Shown: in pieces, positions 1 through 7,690 of the stretch | How positions within the stretch are numbered: the first letter of the stretch is position 1 | How the letters are laid out: every line of letters starts with the position of its first letter | From: Gammaproteobacteria bacterium | GTDB taxonomy: Bacteria > Pseudomonadota > Gammaproteobacteria > Burkholderiales > Rhodocyclaceae | Length of the DNA stretch: 64,000 nucleotides | Direction of reading: 5' to 3' | Assembly (NCBI GenBank): GCA_018819515.1 | Contig: JAHJPX010000004.1 | Location: forward strand, 1-64,000 | Program-made: the position numbers and the translations under genes | The notes under the pieces: generated by a model | Databases searched by the model: none | Seen by the model: the letters and a program-made list of their open reading frames with translations, nothing else | What the model was told of the DNA's origin: nothing

Positions 1-130
1 GCCACTGGGCACCAATATCATCGAGGGCATCAACAACAAGATCAAGGTGATCAAACGTATGGCCTACGGCTTCCGCGATGACGCCTACTTCTTCCTCAAA
101 ATCCGCTCAGCTTTCCCCGGAGTTCGGTGA
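1..130 (+). CDS. ISL3-family transposase, C-terminal fragment (cut by window edge)
   Basis: The open frame enters from the window edge and stops at 128-130, leaving 42 residues. It contains IEGINNKIKVIKRMAYGFRD followed by DAYFFLKIRSAF, the conserved C-terminal signature of ISL3-type DDE transposases (N-x-KIK-x-IKRMAYGFRD). Only the last part of the catalytic domain is visible, so whether the element is intact cannot be judged. The stop codon lies only about 6 bp before the terminator hairpin of the neighbouring symporter operon. No terminal inverted repeat is evident in that space, so the right end of the element may be lost or may overlap the coding region. Confidence 0.75.
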   Translation, partial: PLGTNIIEGINNKIKVIKRMAYGFRDDAYFFLKIRSAFPGVR

Positions 131-136
131 AGAACC

Positions 137-163
137 AAAAAAAAGCCCGCCTTGCGGCGGGCT
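137..163 (-). terminator. Rho-independent terminator of the first symporter operon
   Basis: A 7-bp stem, GCCCGCC / GGCGGGC, with a TTGC loop (145-162) is flanked on the plus strand by an A8 tract at 137-144. Read on the minus strand this is a GC stem followed by eight U. It lies 40 bp after the stop of the symporter gene at 202. Confidence 0.85.
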
Positions 164-201
164 CTGAACGGGAGTGTCTCCTCCTCCCCCCTCCTTATGT
201 T

Positions 202-2307
202 TCAGGTTGCGACGGGGCTCGTGTCGCCTTCGAGATTCGGGTAGCGCACATGGTCGACCAGTTCCTGGATTTCCCGGCTCGGCGCACGAGAGATCAACGA
301 GCCGACAATCACGCCGAGAAAGCCGAGCGGAATACCGAAGATGCCGGCCGAGATCGGCTTGATGTCCCACCACAGCGGCGCATTGATGCCGAAAAATTCG
401 TAGGTCTGAACCATATAGTAGATGGTAATTCCCAGGCCCATCAACATGCCCAGAACGGCGCCGAGCTTGTTGGCGCGCTTCCAGAAGATGCCCAGCAGCA
501 GCGATGGAAAGAAGGCCGCCGCCGCCAGCGAGAATGCGGCACCGACCAGAAACAGGATGTTGCCCGGTTTCAGGCTGGTGACGTACGCCGCCGTCAGGGC
601 GACCACCAGCAGCAGCGCCTTGGATACGACCAGGCGGCGGGTAGTCGGCGCATTCGGATCGATCATCTTGTAATAAACGTCGTGCGAAAGCGCATTGGCG
701 ATGGTCAATAGCAGGCCGTCGGCGGTCGAAAGCGCCGCGGCAAGACCGCCCGCGGCGACCAGACCGGAAATCACGTACGGCAGGCCCGCAATTTCCGGAG
801 TCGCCAGTACGATGAGATCACCGCCGATGGTAATTTCGGCCAGTTGAACGATGCCATCCTTGTTGATGTCGCTGATCGCCATCAAGGTCTTGTCCACTGC
901 CGCCCAGTTCCAGACCCAGGCCGGAAGCTCGGTAAACGCTGTCCCGACCAGATTGTGATAGACCTCGAATTTGACGAGTATGGCCAGTGCCGGCGCCGTA
1001 AAGTAGAGCAGGAAGATGAACAGCAGCGACCAGAACACCGAGCGGCGCGCTTCCTTTACCGACGGGGTGGTGTAAAAACGCATCAGGATGTGCGGCAACG
1101 CGGCGGTGCCCACCATCAAGCAGAAGACGAGCGCCAGGAAGTTCTTTTTCGCTTTGGTCCGATTGGCTTCGACTTCCTCCGGCGTCTTGCCGGTGGCGGC
1201 AAAGGCCTCGGCGTGGGCCTTCACCGGTGCGGCCTTGGCACCGATACCACTGTCCCTGTTCCACACCGCCCTGGCGGCGGCCGGATCGATCGGAAAGGAA
1301 ATAACGGCCCGCTCGGCGGCATCGATAGCCCGGGGGTCCGGCACCTCGGCCGCCTTCAACTCCATCATCCTGGCTTCGAGCTTGGCTTTCTCCTCGGCGA
1401 GGAAGGCTGCACCACCTGCTTCCAGCGCCTTCAGTTTGGCGGCGGCAGCTTCGGCCCGCTCGCGATAGATGACGCGCACGGACTCCTCGGCGGCCCCTTT
1501 GGGCGTACTGCTGTCGTTGAACTCCTTCTCCAGCGCGGTCACCTTGGGCAGGGCGGACGTATAGGCGGTGATCTGCGGAACCGGGCTGCCGGTGTGTTTC
1601 ACTGACAGCCAGACCACCGGGATCATGTAGGCAATGATCAGGATGATGTACTGCGCCACCTGCGTCCACGTCACCGCCTTCATGCCGCCCAGGAACGAGC
1701 AGACGAGAATGCCGGCCAGACCGACGAACACGCCGATGCCGAACTCCAGACCGGTGAAACGACTGGTGATGAGACCAACGCCGGAAATCTGCGCGATTAC
1801 GTAGGTGAAGGAACACAGCACAACGGCAAGCACGCCGATCGTTCGCGGCACATTTCCGCCATAGCGGGCGCCGAGGAAATCGGGAATTGTGAACTGCCCG
1901 AACTTTCGCAGATAGGGCGCCAGAAACAGCGCCACCAGGCAATAGCCGCCCGTCCAGCCCATAACGAATGCCAGCCCGTCGTAGCCGGCGGTGTAAAGCG
2001 TTCCGGCCAGGCCGATGAACGAAGCGGCCGACATCCAGTCGGCGCCGGTCGCCATGCCGTTGAACACCGCCGGTACCCGCCTGCCCGCGACGTAATACTC
2101 GGACACCTCGGCAGTCTTCGCCATGAATCCGATGCCGGCATAAAGCAGGATGGTAGCGAACAGGAACAGATAGCCCAGCGCCCGGTTCGGTATGCCGAGC
2201 ATTTCGAGCACACCGACCAGCACCACGAAGGAGAGGAATCCCCCCGTGTAGACCGTGTAATACCGCTTCAACTGCGCCGTGAATTCGGCCTGGAACCGGC
2301 TCGGCAT
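202..2307 (-). CDS. Sodium:solute symporter (VC_2705 / ActP-like) with a large charged insertion and an EF-hand-like loop
   Basis: A 701-residue inner-membrane symporter of the SSS family, probably sodium-coupled uptake of a small carboxylate such as acetate. The signature GMATGADWMSAASFIGLAG (about residues 84-102) and the helix with GGLAAALSTADGLLL (about 520-534) are typical. It starts in a TGATG overlap with the upstream DUF4212 gene, its usual small partner. It is about 100 residues longer than its paralogue at 5360-7174. The excess is mainly a hydrophilic Ala/Glu/Lys-rich stretch at about 251-390, which looks helical or coiled-coil. Residues 480-491 (DINKDGIVQLAE) fit a canonical EF-hand calcium loop. 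The substrate is inferred from the family; the neighbouring two-component system suggests regulated expression. Confidence 0.88.
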   Translation of the reverse strand: MPSRFQAEFTAQLKRYYTVYTGGFLSFVVLVGVLEMLGIPNRALGYLFLFATILLYAGIGFMAKTAEVSEYYVAGRRVPAVFNGMATGADWMSAASFIGLAGTLYTAGYDGLAFVMGWTGGYCLVALFLAPYLRKFGQFTIPDFLGARYGGNVPRTIGVLAVVLCSFTYVIAQISGVGLITSRFTGLEFGIGVFVGLAGILVCSFLGGMKAVTWTQVAQYIILIIAYMIPVVWLSVKHTGSPVPQITAYTSALPKVTALEKEFNDSSTPKGAAEESVRVIYRERAEAAAAKLKALEAGGAAFLAEEKAKLEARMMELKAAEVPDPRAIDAAERAVISFPIDPAAARAVWNRDSGIGAKAAPVKAHAEAFAATGKTPEEVEANRTKAKKNFLALVFCLMVGTAALPHILMRFYTTPSVKEARRSVFWSLLFIFLLYFTAPALAILVKFEVYHNLVGTAFTELPAWVWNWAAVDKTLMAISDINKDGIVQLAEITIGGDLIVLATPEIAGLPYVISGLVAAGGLAAALSTADGLLLTIANALSHDVYYKMIDPNAPTTRRLVVSKALLLVVALTAAYVTSLKPGNILFLVGAAFSLAAAAFFPSLLLGIFWKRANKLGAVLGMLMGLGITIYYMVQTYEFFGINAPLWWDIKPISAGIFGIPLGFLGVIVGSLISRAPSREIQELVDHVRYPNLEGDTSPVAT

Positions 2308-2570
2308 CAGTCGTTCTCCCCTTCCTCGACGCCGTACTCCTGATCCAGCCTGTTCATGTAGCGGGCGTAATACCAGATGATCAGCACATAGACGATCAGC
2401 GCGCCCTGGGCCCCGATATAGAAACCCAGCGGCCCGATGAATTCGATCTCGTTCAATTCGCGCGCAAACCAGGCGACCACAAAGGTGACCACAAACCAGA
2501 TCGCCAGCAGCAAGCCCGTCATCTTCAAGTTTCGATTCCAGTACTCGACGTGCTTTTGCGTCAATTGCAT
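2307..2570 (-). CDS. DUF4212 small membrane subunit of the symporter
   Basis: An 87-residue protein with two hydrophobic segments (about 14-34 and 46-68), a W/Y-rich profile, and an acidic tail GVEEGEND. It is the small membrane partner encoded directly upstream of VC_2705-type symporters, as in the second copy at 5084. I chose ATG at 2570 (MQLTQKHVEYW) because GAGGGA lies 6-7 bases upstream and because this matches the start of the paralogue; the frame stays open another 14 codons upstream without family support. Its stop overlaps the symporter start by one base (TGATG), which implies translational coupling. Exact function is unknown; a role in assembly or stability of the symporter is inference. 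Confidence 0.85.
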   Translation of the reverse strand: MQLTQKHVEYWNRNLKMTGLLLAIWFVVTFVVAWFARELNEIEFIGPLGFYIGAQGALIVYVLIIWYYARYMNRLDQEYGVEEGEND

Positions 2571-2641
2571 GGAGTTTCCCTCGCGATAGTCATGCGTTCG
2601 GACGCCGGCCACTCTCTGGGGCCGGATTGGGACATGTCAAG

Positions 2642-2657
2642 CTGACACCACCCTTAC
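2642..2657 (-). promoter_or_regulatory. Possible degenerate response-regulator half-site pair upstream of the DUF4212-symporter operon
   Basis: On the minus strand GTAAG (2653-2657) is followed 11 bp later by GTCAG (2642-2646). This resembles the two clean GTAAG-N6-GTAAG pairs at 4817-4832 and 4943-4958. It lies about 75 bp upstream of the DUF4212 start, just before a TTGACA hexamer on the same strand. One half-site has a mismatch, so chance is possible. Confidence 0.3.
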
Positions 2658-2696
2658 GCTGGAATTGCGCGTCGCCAACGCCACCGCGCGTTCGCA

Positions 2697-4136
2697 TCAC
2701 CCTTGTGGCGCGCCGGAACGCGGGAATTCAACGACGACGCGGATACCGATGCCGTCCCTGGCGGCGGACGCAGTAATGGTAGCCCGGTGATGCTCGGCAA
2801 TTTCACGGCAGATGGCAAGCCCCAGCCCGCTTCCGTCCGCATCGGTACCGAGCACACGATAGAAGCGCTCGAATACCCGCTCCCGATCCTCGTCGGCAAT
2901 GCCGATGCCATTGTCTTCAACTTCCAGCGTGGCGCGATCGTCGGCAATGACGCGAATGGTCACCCGGCCGCCGGAAGGCGTGTACTTGATGGCATTGTCG
3001 AGCAGATTCTTCAACAGCTCCCGCAACAGCAACGGCACGCCGTCGATGATCAACCGGGCATCCTCCCCCTCGAAACCGAGATCGATCCGTTTCGCCTGGG
3101 CGGTTTCGACCCACTCGGAAGCAACATCGCGCGCCAGGTCGTTCAGGTCGACCTTCACCAGCCGATGCAATTTTTCGTGGCTGGATTCGGCGCGAGCCAG
3201 AGTCAATAACTGGGTGATCAGATGTCCGGCTCGCTCGGCTGCGCGGGCAATCTGTAGTACCGCATCGCGCAGTTGCGCGGGATCGTTTTCCCGCAATGCG
3301 AGTTCCGCCTGCGTGCGCAAACCGGTAACCGGCGTCTTCATCTGGTGTGCGGCATCGGCGATAAAGCGTTGCTGGGCCTGAAGGTTCTCTTCCAGGCGTT
3401 CCATCAGTTCATTGAAGGAACGCACCATCGGCTGCAGTTCCTCGGGCGCACGAAGGATGTCGATCGGCGACAGGTCGCCCGGTCGACGCGTCGCAATGCG
3501 CTCCCTGAGCCGGGACAGCGGACGCAAGCCGCGCGACAACCCCAGCCAGACCAGCACGACCGCCAGCGGAATAATGGCGAACTGCGGCAGCAGCACGCCC
3601 GAGATGATGCGCGATGCCAGCGCCTCGCGCTTGTGGCGTGTCTCGGCCACTTGGATGACCACCCAGCGCTGGCCGGGTTCCAGCTCGTGGACCTTGTACG
3701 CCACGCGGACCGGATCCCCGGAAAGCCGCTCGTCGCGGAACCTGACTTCCGACAGCGCCGGCTCATTGTCGCCTGATGGCGCCGGCAGCAGATCGTCGCC
3801 CGCCAGCAACGTACCCTGCGAGTCGCGCACCTGGTAATACAGCTCATCCTGCTCGTCGGCGTGGAGGATCGCCCTGGCCTGGGTAGGCAGACTGATGGTG
3901 ACCTTGCCGCCCTCGATTTGCAGCAACCGCGTTATCGCGCCGACGTTCTCGGCCAGCGCCTGATCGTACGGTTCGTTGGCAATGTCGTTGGCGACGTGGT
4001 GAGTGGCCGCGATGCTGATCGGCCAGAGCAGCAACAAAGGCGCCAGCATCCAGTCAAGAATTTCGCCAAACAGGGAATTCGGAACCGATGAGGCGCCGAA
4101 TACCGGCGGCCGTTCAGGCCGGCCTTTCGATACCAC
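2697..4136 (-). CDS. Sensor histidine kinase, TctE/QseC-like
   Basis: Inner-membrane sensor kinase paired with the response regulator upstream. In order: a first membrane helix around WMLAPLLLLWPISIA; a periplasmic 2CSK_N-type sensor region (YDQALAENVGAI...YYQVRDSQG); a second membrane helix; HAMP; HisKA with AADAAHQMKTP-type H-box (His about residue 264); then N-box LLKNLLDNAIKYTP, G1 DNGIGIADEDR, F-box FERFYR and G2 GSGLGLAICREIAEHH. All catalytic motifs are intact. The start is uncertain: GTG at 4136, 8 bases after GGAG, gives 479 residues and overlaps the regulator gene by 23 bp; the next ATG (4049) would remove residues just before the first helix. The gene ends 126 bp before the DUF4212-symporter pair it probably controls. 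Confidence 0.87.
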   Translation of the reverse strand: MVSKGRPERPPVFGASSVPNSLFGEILDWMLAPLLLLWPISIAATHHVANDIANEPYDQALAENVGAITRLLQIEGGKVTISLPTQARAILHADEQDELYYQVRDSQGTLLAGDDLLPAPSGDNEPALSEVRFRDERLSGDPVRVAYKVHELEPGQRWVVIQVAETRHKREALASRIISGVLLPQFAIIPLAVVLVWLGLSRGLRPLSRLRERIATRRPGDLSPIDILRAPEELQPMVRSFNELMERLEENLQAQQRFIADAAHQMKTPVTGLRTQAELALRENDPAQLRDAVLQIARAAERAGHLITQLLTLARAESSHEKLHRLVKVDLNDLARDVASEWVETAQAKRIDLGFEGEDARLIIDGVPLLLRELLKNLLDNAIKYTPSGGRVTIRVIADDRATLEVEDNGIGIADEDRERVFERFYRVLGTDADGSGLGLAICREIAEHHRATITASAARDGIGIRVVVEFPRSGAPQG

Positions 4137-4797
4137 CCGACTTCTCCAGACAATAGCCAAGACCCCGCACGGTGGTAATCCGGACTTCGGCCGATTCCAG
4201 CTTCTTGCGCAAGCGGTGAACGTATACCTCGATGGCGTTGGTGCTGACCTCCTCACCCCAGCCGCATAGATGGTCGACCAATTGTTCCTTTCCCACCAGC
4301 CGACCGATGCGCAGCAGCAACACTTCGAGCACACCCATTTCGCGCGCCGACAGATCGATCAACTGGCCATTGACCTTGACGACGCGCTCGGTCTGGTCGT
4401 AGCACAATGCGCCTACCTCGATGCGCGTCGCCTGACCCGTGCCGCGCCGGGTCAGCGCGCGTACGCGCGCTTCCAGTTCCGGCAGCGCGAACGGTTTGGT
4501 CAAATAGTCGTCCGCCCCGGCGTCCAACCCCCGAACCCGATCCTCCACGCCATCCAGCGCCGTCAGAATGAGCACCGGCATGACGCACTTGCGCGCCCGC
4601 AACCGATGCAACACATCAATGCCCGAGAGCTTTGGCAGGCCAAGATCAAGAATGAGGAGGTCGAACGTTTGCGACAGCGATGCGGTATCGGCATCCAGCC
4701 CGTTGGCGACGTGATCAACCGCATAGCCCGCCTTGCGCAGCGCTCGGATCAGACCATCGGCGATGATGGCGTCGTCTTCGGCAAGAAGTATCCTCAT
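4114..4797 (-). CDS. OmpR/TctD-type response regulator
   Basis: A 227-residue DNA-binding response regulator. The receiver domain (1-115) shows the acidic pair EDD at 7-9, phospho-acceptor Asp51 in LILDLGLP, and the conserved T and K (LTALDG, KPFALPELEARVRAL). The C-terminal winged helix has YVHRLRKKLE and ITTVRGLGYCLE. I chose ATG 4797 (MRILLAEDD) as the family start; the longer open frame upstream has no homology. The histidine kinase follows with a 23-bp overlap. A GTAAG-N6-GTAAG pair 20-35 bp before the start codon suggests autoregulation, and a second pair lies on the other side of the divergent region before the second transporter operon. Confidence 0.92.
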   Translation of the reverse strand: MRILLAEDDAIIADGLIRALRKAGYAVDHVANGLDADTASLSQTFDLLILDLGLPKLSGIDVLHRLRARKCVMPVLILTALDGVEDRVRGLDAGADDYLTKPFALPELEARVRALTRRGTGQATRIEVGALCYDQTERVVKVNGQLIDLSAREMGVLEVLLLRIGRLVGKEQLVDHLCGWGEEVSTNAIEVYVHRLRKKLESAEVRITTVRGLGYCLEKSGGIERPA

Positions 4798-4813
4798 ACG
4801 GAGATTGATTCTA

Positions 4814-4832
4814 CTTGTAAGCTGGCCGTAAG
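4814..4832. promoter_or_regulatory. Putative response-regulator binding site 1 (GTAAG direct repeat, 11-bp period)
   Basis: CTTGTAAG-CTG-GCCGTAAG: the pentamer GTAAG occurs at 4817-4821 and 4828-4832, exactly 11 bp apart, the spacing used by OmpR-family dimers on one face of the helix. It lies 17-35 bp upstream of the response-regulator start codon, so binding there could autoregulate the operon. Assignment to this regulator is inference from spacing and position. Confidence 0.5.
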
Positions 4833-4939
4833 CCGAGCCCCCATTTGACGGAATCCCTCCGTTGTTCCTGCCGCCGGGAGCCATTTTCGCCGCGCTACAC
4901 CCTTGCGCCCACTGGTGCACCTGGCAGGCGGAATGACTC

Positions 4940-4958
4940 CTTGTAAGTCTTAAGTAAG
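4940..4958. promoter_or_regulatory. Putative response-regulator binding site 2 (GTAAG direct repeat, 11-bp period)
   Basis: CTTGTAAG-TCT-TAAGTAAG: GTAAG occurs at 4943-4947 and 4954-4958, again 11 bp apart, and the first octamer CTTGTAAG is identical to that of site 1. It lies about 125 bp upstream of the DUF4212 gene at 5084, a position suitable for activation of the second transporter operon. Confidence 0.5.
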
Positions 4959-5083
4959 GGTGATACCCGGATAATGCGCTCCGCGATGGGAGGCGCGGAG
5001 CGCACCCTGGTGCCATCCGTCCGTCGTTTGCTGCTGGTTGCTGGTTTCCGGTCGCCGGCTTATTTCTCGAAGGAGGAGACACA

Positions 5084-5341
5084 ATGCAATATAAACATGA
5101 CGCTCAAGGTTACTGGCAGGCGACCCTGGGCCTGATCACCAAGGTATTGGTGATCTGGTTCGTGGTTTCGTTCGGCGCCGGCATCCTGTTCGCCGACTTG
5201 CTGAACGGCATCCATCTGGGCGGTTACCCGCTCGGCTTCTGGTTCGCCCAACAGGGTTCGATGTATGTCTTTGTCGCACTGATCTTCTGGTACGCCAAGA
5301 AGATGACGGACATCGACAAAGAATTCGACGTACACGAATAA
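5084..5341 (+). CDS. DUF4212 small membrane subunit of the second symporter
   Basis: An 85-residue protein with two hydrophobic segments (about 15-37 and 50-70) and the family pattern YW-x(3-5)-L at the start and IDKEFDVHE at the end. A near-perfect Shine-Dalgarno, AAGGAGGAGA, sits 4-5 bases before ATG 5084. The symporter gene follows after 18 bp with its own GGAGGAG site. It is a paralogue of the protein at 2307-2570, from which it differs in sequence but not in layout. It lies downstream of the putative regulator site at 4940-4958, divergent from the two-component system. Confidence 0.87.
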   Translation: MQYKHDAQGYWQATLGLITKVLVIWFVVSFGAGILFADLLNGIHLGGYPLGFWFAQQGSMYVFVALIFWYAKKMTDIDKEFDVHE

Positions 5342-5359
5342 CCGGAGGAGCGAATTCCT

Positions 5360-7174
5360 ATGGATCTGCAAACTACTATTTATCTGGTCGTCGGCCTAAC
5401 CTTCGCCCTTTACATCGGCATCGCCATCTGGGCACGCGCCGGTTCCACCAGCGAGTACTACGCCGCTGGCGGCGGGGTTCCCCCGGTACTGAACGGCATG
5501 GCGACCGCCGCTGACTGGATGTCCGCCGCGTCGTTCATTTCGATGGCCGGCCTGATTTCCAACATGGGTTACGGCGGTGGTCTGTTCCTGATGGGCTGGA
5601 CCGGCGGCTACGTTCTGCTCGCCTGCCTGCTCGCCCCCTACCTGCGCAAGTTCGGCAAATTCACCGTGCCGCAGTTCATCGGCGACCGCTATTACTCGAA
5701 GTCGGCGTCGACCGTCGCGGTACTGTGTCTGCTGGTCGCCTCGCTGACCTACATCATCGGCCAGATGACCGGCGTCGGCGTTGCCTTCTCGCGCTTCCTG
5801 GGCGTCTCCAAGGAAGTTGGCATCTACGTCGGTATGGCCATCGTGTTCACCTACGCGGTGTTCGGCGGCATGAAGGGCATCACCTATACCCAGGTGGCCC
5901 AGTATGTCGTACTGATCTTCGCCTACGTGATCCCGGCGGTGTTCATCTCGCTGGCGCTTACGGGCAACCCGATCCCGCAACTCGGCCTCGGCTCAAGCCT
6001 GAGCGGTCAGGACATGTCCCTGCTGGCCAAGCTCGACTCCGTCGTCACCGACCTCGGTTTCGGCAAGTACACGACGACGACGGCAGGCAGTACGCTGAAC
6101 ATGTTCGTCTACACGTTCTCGCTGATGATCGGTACCGCCGGCCTGCCGCACGTGATCATGCGTTTCTTCACCGTGCCGAACGTCCATGCCGCACGTTTGT
6201 CCGCTGGGTGGGCGCTTGTCTTCATCGCCATCCTCTACACGACGGCCCCTGCCGTCGCGGCCATGGCCAAGACCAACCTGATCCGCACCATCACGCCGGG
6301 CGTGGTTATGCAGAACGCCGATCCCTACGCCGCTGATTCGCAGATCCAGTACGAGCAGCGTCCGGACTGGATGAAGCGTTGGGAAGTCACGGGCCTGCTC
6401 AAGTTCGAGGACAAGAACGGCGACGGCCGCATCCAGTACTACAACGACAAGTCCAAGAGCGACGAGTTCAAGGCCAAGGCCGAAGCCGCCGGCTGGAAGG
6501 GCAACGAACTGTCGGTCAACGCCGACATCATCGTGCTCGCCAACCCGGAAATCGCGCTGTTGCCGAACTGGGTGATCGCGCTGGTCGCCGCCGGCGGTCT
6601 CGCCGCCGCGCTGTCCACCGCCGCTGGTCTGCTGATGGCCATTTCGTCCGCAATCTCCCACGACCTGGTCAAGGGCATCTTCGCGCCGGACATCAGCGAG
6701 AAGGGCGAACTGATGGCGGGCAAGATTGCCATGGCCTGCTCGATCGTCGTCGCCGGCTACCTCGGCCTCAACCCGCCGGGATTCGCGGCGGGTACCGTGG
6801 CCCTGGCCTTCGGTATCGCGGCGAGCTCGCTGTTCCCGGCGATCATGATGGGCATCTTCTCCAAGAAGATGAACAAGGAAGGCGCCATGGCCGGCATGCT
6901 GGCTGGCCTGTTCATCACCCTGTTCTACGTGTTCGCGCACAAGGGCCTGTTCTTCATCAAGGGCACCGAGTACCTCGACGTGATCGGCGGCGCCAACAGC
7001 TTCTTCGGCATCACGCCGGAAGCCTTCGGCGGCATCGGCGCCCTGATCAACTTCGCGGTCGCCTTCGTGGTCGACAAAATGACCAAGGAACCGCCGGAGC
7101 ACATCCAGCATATGGTCGAGAACGTGCGTATCCCGCGCGGCTCGAAGGTCGTGGATGGCTCTCACGCCCATTAA
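5360..7174 (+). CDS. Sodium:solute symporter (VC_2705 / ActP-like) with an EF-hand-like loop
   Basis: A 604-residue inner-membrane SSS-family carrier, probably sodium-dependent uptake of acetate or another short carboxylate. Signature GMATAADWMSAASFISMAG lies at about residues 46-64 and GGLAAALSTAAGLLM at about 411-425, closely matching the paralogue at 202-2307. It lacks that paralogue's 30-residue N-terminal extension and its long charged insertion. Between helices, residues 351-359 read DKNGDGRIQ, the first part of an EF-hand loop; the twelfth position is Asn rather than Glu. Two similar carriers around one sensor system suggest different affinities or different induction, but that is inference. 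A strong terminator follows at 7231. Confidence 0.9.
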   Translation: MDLQTTIYLVVGLTFALYIGIAIWARAGSTSEYYAAGGGVPPVLNGMATAADWMSAASFISMAGLISNMGYGGGLFLMGWTGGYVLLACLLAPYLRKFGKFTVPQFIGDRYYSKSASTVAVLCLLVASLTYIIGQMTGVGVAFSRFLGVSKEVGIYVGMAIVFTYAVFGGMKGITYTQVAQYVVLIFAYVIPAVFISLALTGNPIPQLGLGSSLSGQDMSLLAKLDSVVTDLGFGKYTTTTAGSTLNMFVYTFSLMIGTAGLPHVIMRFFTVPNVHAARLSAGWALVFIAILYTTAPAVAAMAKTNLIRTITPGVVMQNADPYAADSQIQYEQRPDWMKRWEVTGLLKFEDKNGDGRIQYYNDKSKSDEFKAKAEAAGWKGNELSVNADIIVLANPEIALLPNWVIALVAAGGLAAALSTAAGLLMAISSAISHDLVKGIFAPDISEKGELMAGKIAMACSIVVAGYLGLNPPGFAAGTVALAFGIAASSLFPAIMMGIFSKKMNKEGAMAGMLAGLFITLFYVFAHKGLFFIKGTEYLDVIGGANSFFGITPEAFGGIGALINFAVAFVVDKMTKEPPEHIQHMVENVRIPRGSKVVDGSHAH

Positions 7175-7230
7175 GCAATAACGCCCGCCCTGCCCGAACC
7201 GGACCCGGTCCGGGCAGATGCCGGCTTCAC

Positions 7231-7264
7231 AGCCCCGCCGGGTTACACTGGCGGGGCTTTTTGT
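7231..7264 (+). terminator. Rho-independent terminator after the second symporter
   Basis: Stem GCCCCGCC / GGCGGGGC (about 7232-7257) followed by TTTTTG on the plus strand. A second GC-rich dyad, GGACCCGGTCC, lies just upstream at 7201-7211. The next gene begins only 15 bp after the T run. Confidence 0.85.
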
Positions 7265-7278
7265 TTCCGGAGTACCAA

Positions 7279-7689
7279 ATGGTTTTCGACATTAGCGTCG
7301 CGATTACGTGGGTGCTTTTCCTGGCGCTGTTTCCGATCGCCTTTTTCTGGCTGCGCCGCGCCTGGCGCATCATCGTCCGCCGCGACTTTTCGGAAGTTGC
7401 GCTCAAGCGCGGCGAACCGCCACCGAATCCCGTCAGGTTCGCGCCCTACACCGCCGCGGTCAACCTGATCGGCGGCGGCATCATTGTCGGCGTCATCCTC
7501 AGCATCGTCACCGCCAGCCTCTCCTACGAAGCCTGGTCTGCCATCGCAGGATCGACGATCTGGATGAAGTTCATTTTCGATTTCATTATCAGTCGCCACG
7601 CCCGCATGTTCGATAACAAGAAGGGCGCGAGCGAGGCCGACACAAAAGTCAGCCGTGGCGACACGCCACCCGAAGAGGCTGGCAAGTAA
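7279..7689 (+). CDS. Small membrane protein of unknown function
   Basis: A 136-residue protein; I do not recognise the family. It has two clear hydrophobic segments, about 7-26 (VAITWVLFLALFPIAFFWL) and about 58-80 (VNLIGGGIIVGVILSIVTA), with a basic stretch (RRAWRIIVRR) between them. The C-terminal tail is hydrophilic and carries the dispersed 23-bp element in frame, read as KVSRGDTP, just before the stop. This suggests the tail was added or altered by the element. A GGAG Shine-Dalgarno lies 7 bases before ATG 7279. The gene is convergent with the CBS/DUF294 gene, with one base between their stop codons. Confidence 0.6.
   Translation: MVFDISVAITWVLFLALFPIAFFWLRRAWRIIVRRDFSEVALKRGEPPPNPVRFAPYTAAVNLIGGGIIVGVILSIVTASLSYEAWSAIAGSTIWMKFIFDFIISRHARMFDNKKGASEADTKVSRGDTPPEEAGK
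7645..7667 (+). repeat. Dispersed palindromic element, copy 1 (in the coding region at 7279-7689)
   Basis: Core AAAGTCAGCC-GTGGCGAC-ACGCC. It is read in frame as KVSRGDTP near the C-terminus of the small membrane protein. Confidence 0.85.
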
Positions 7690-7690
7690 C

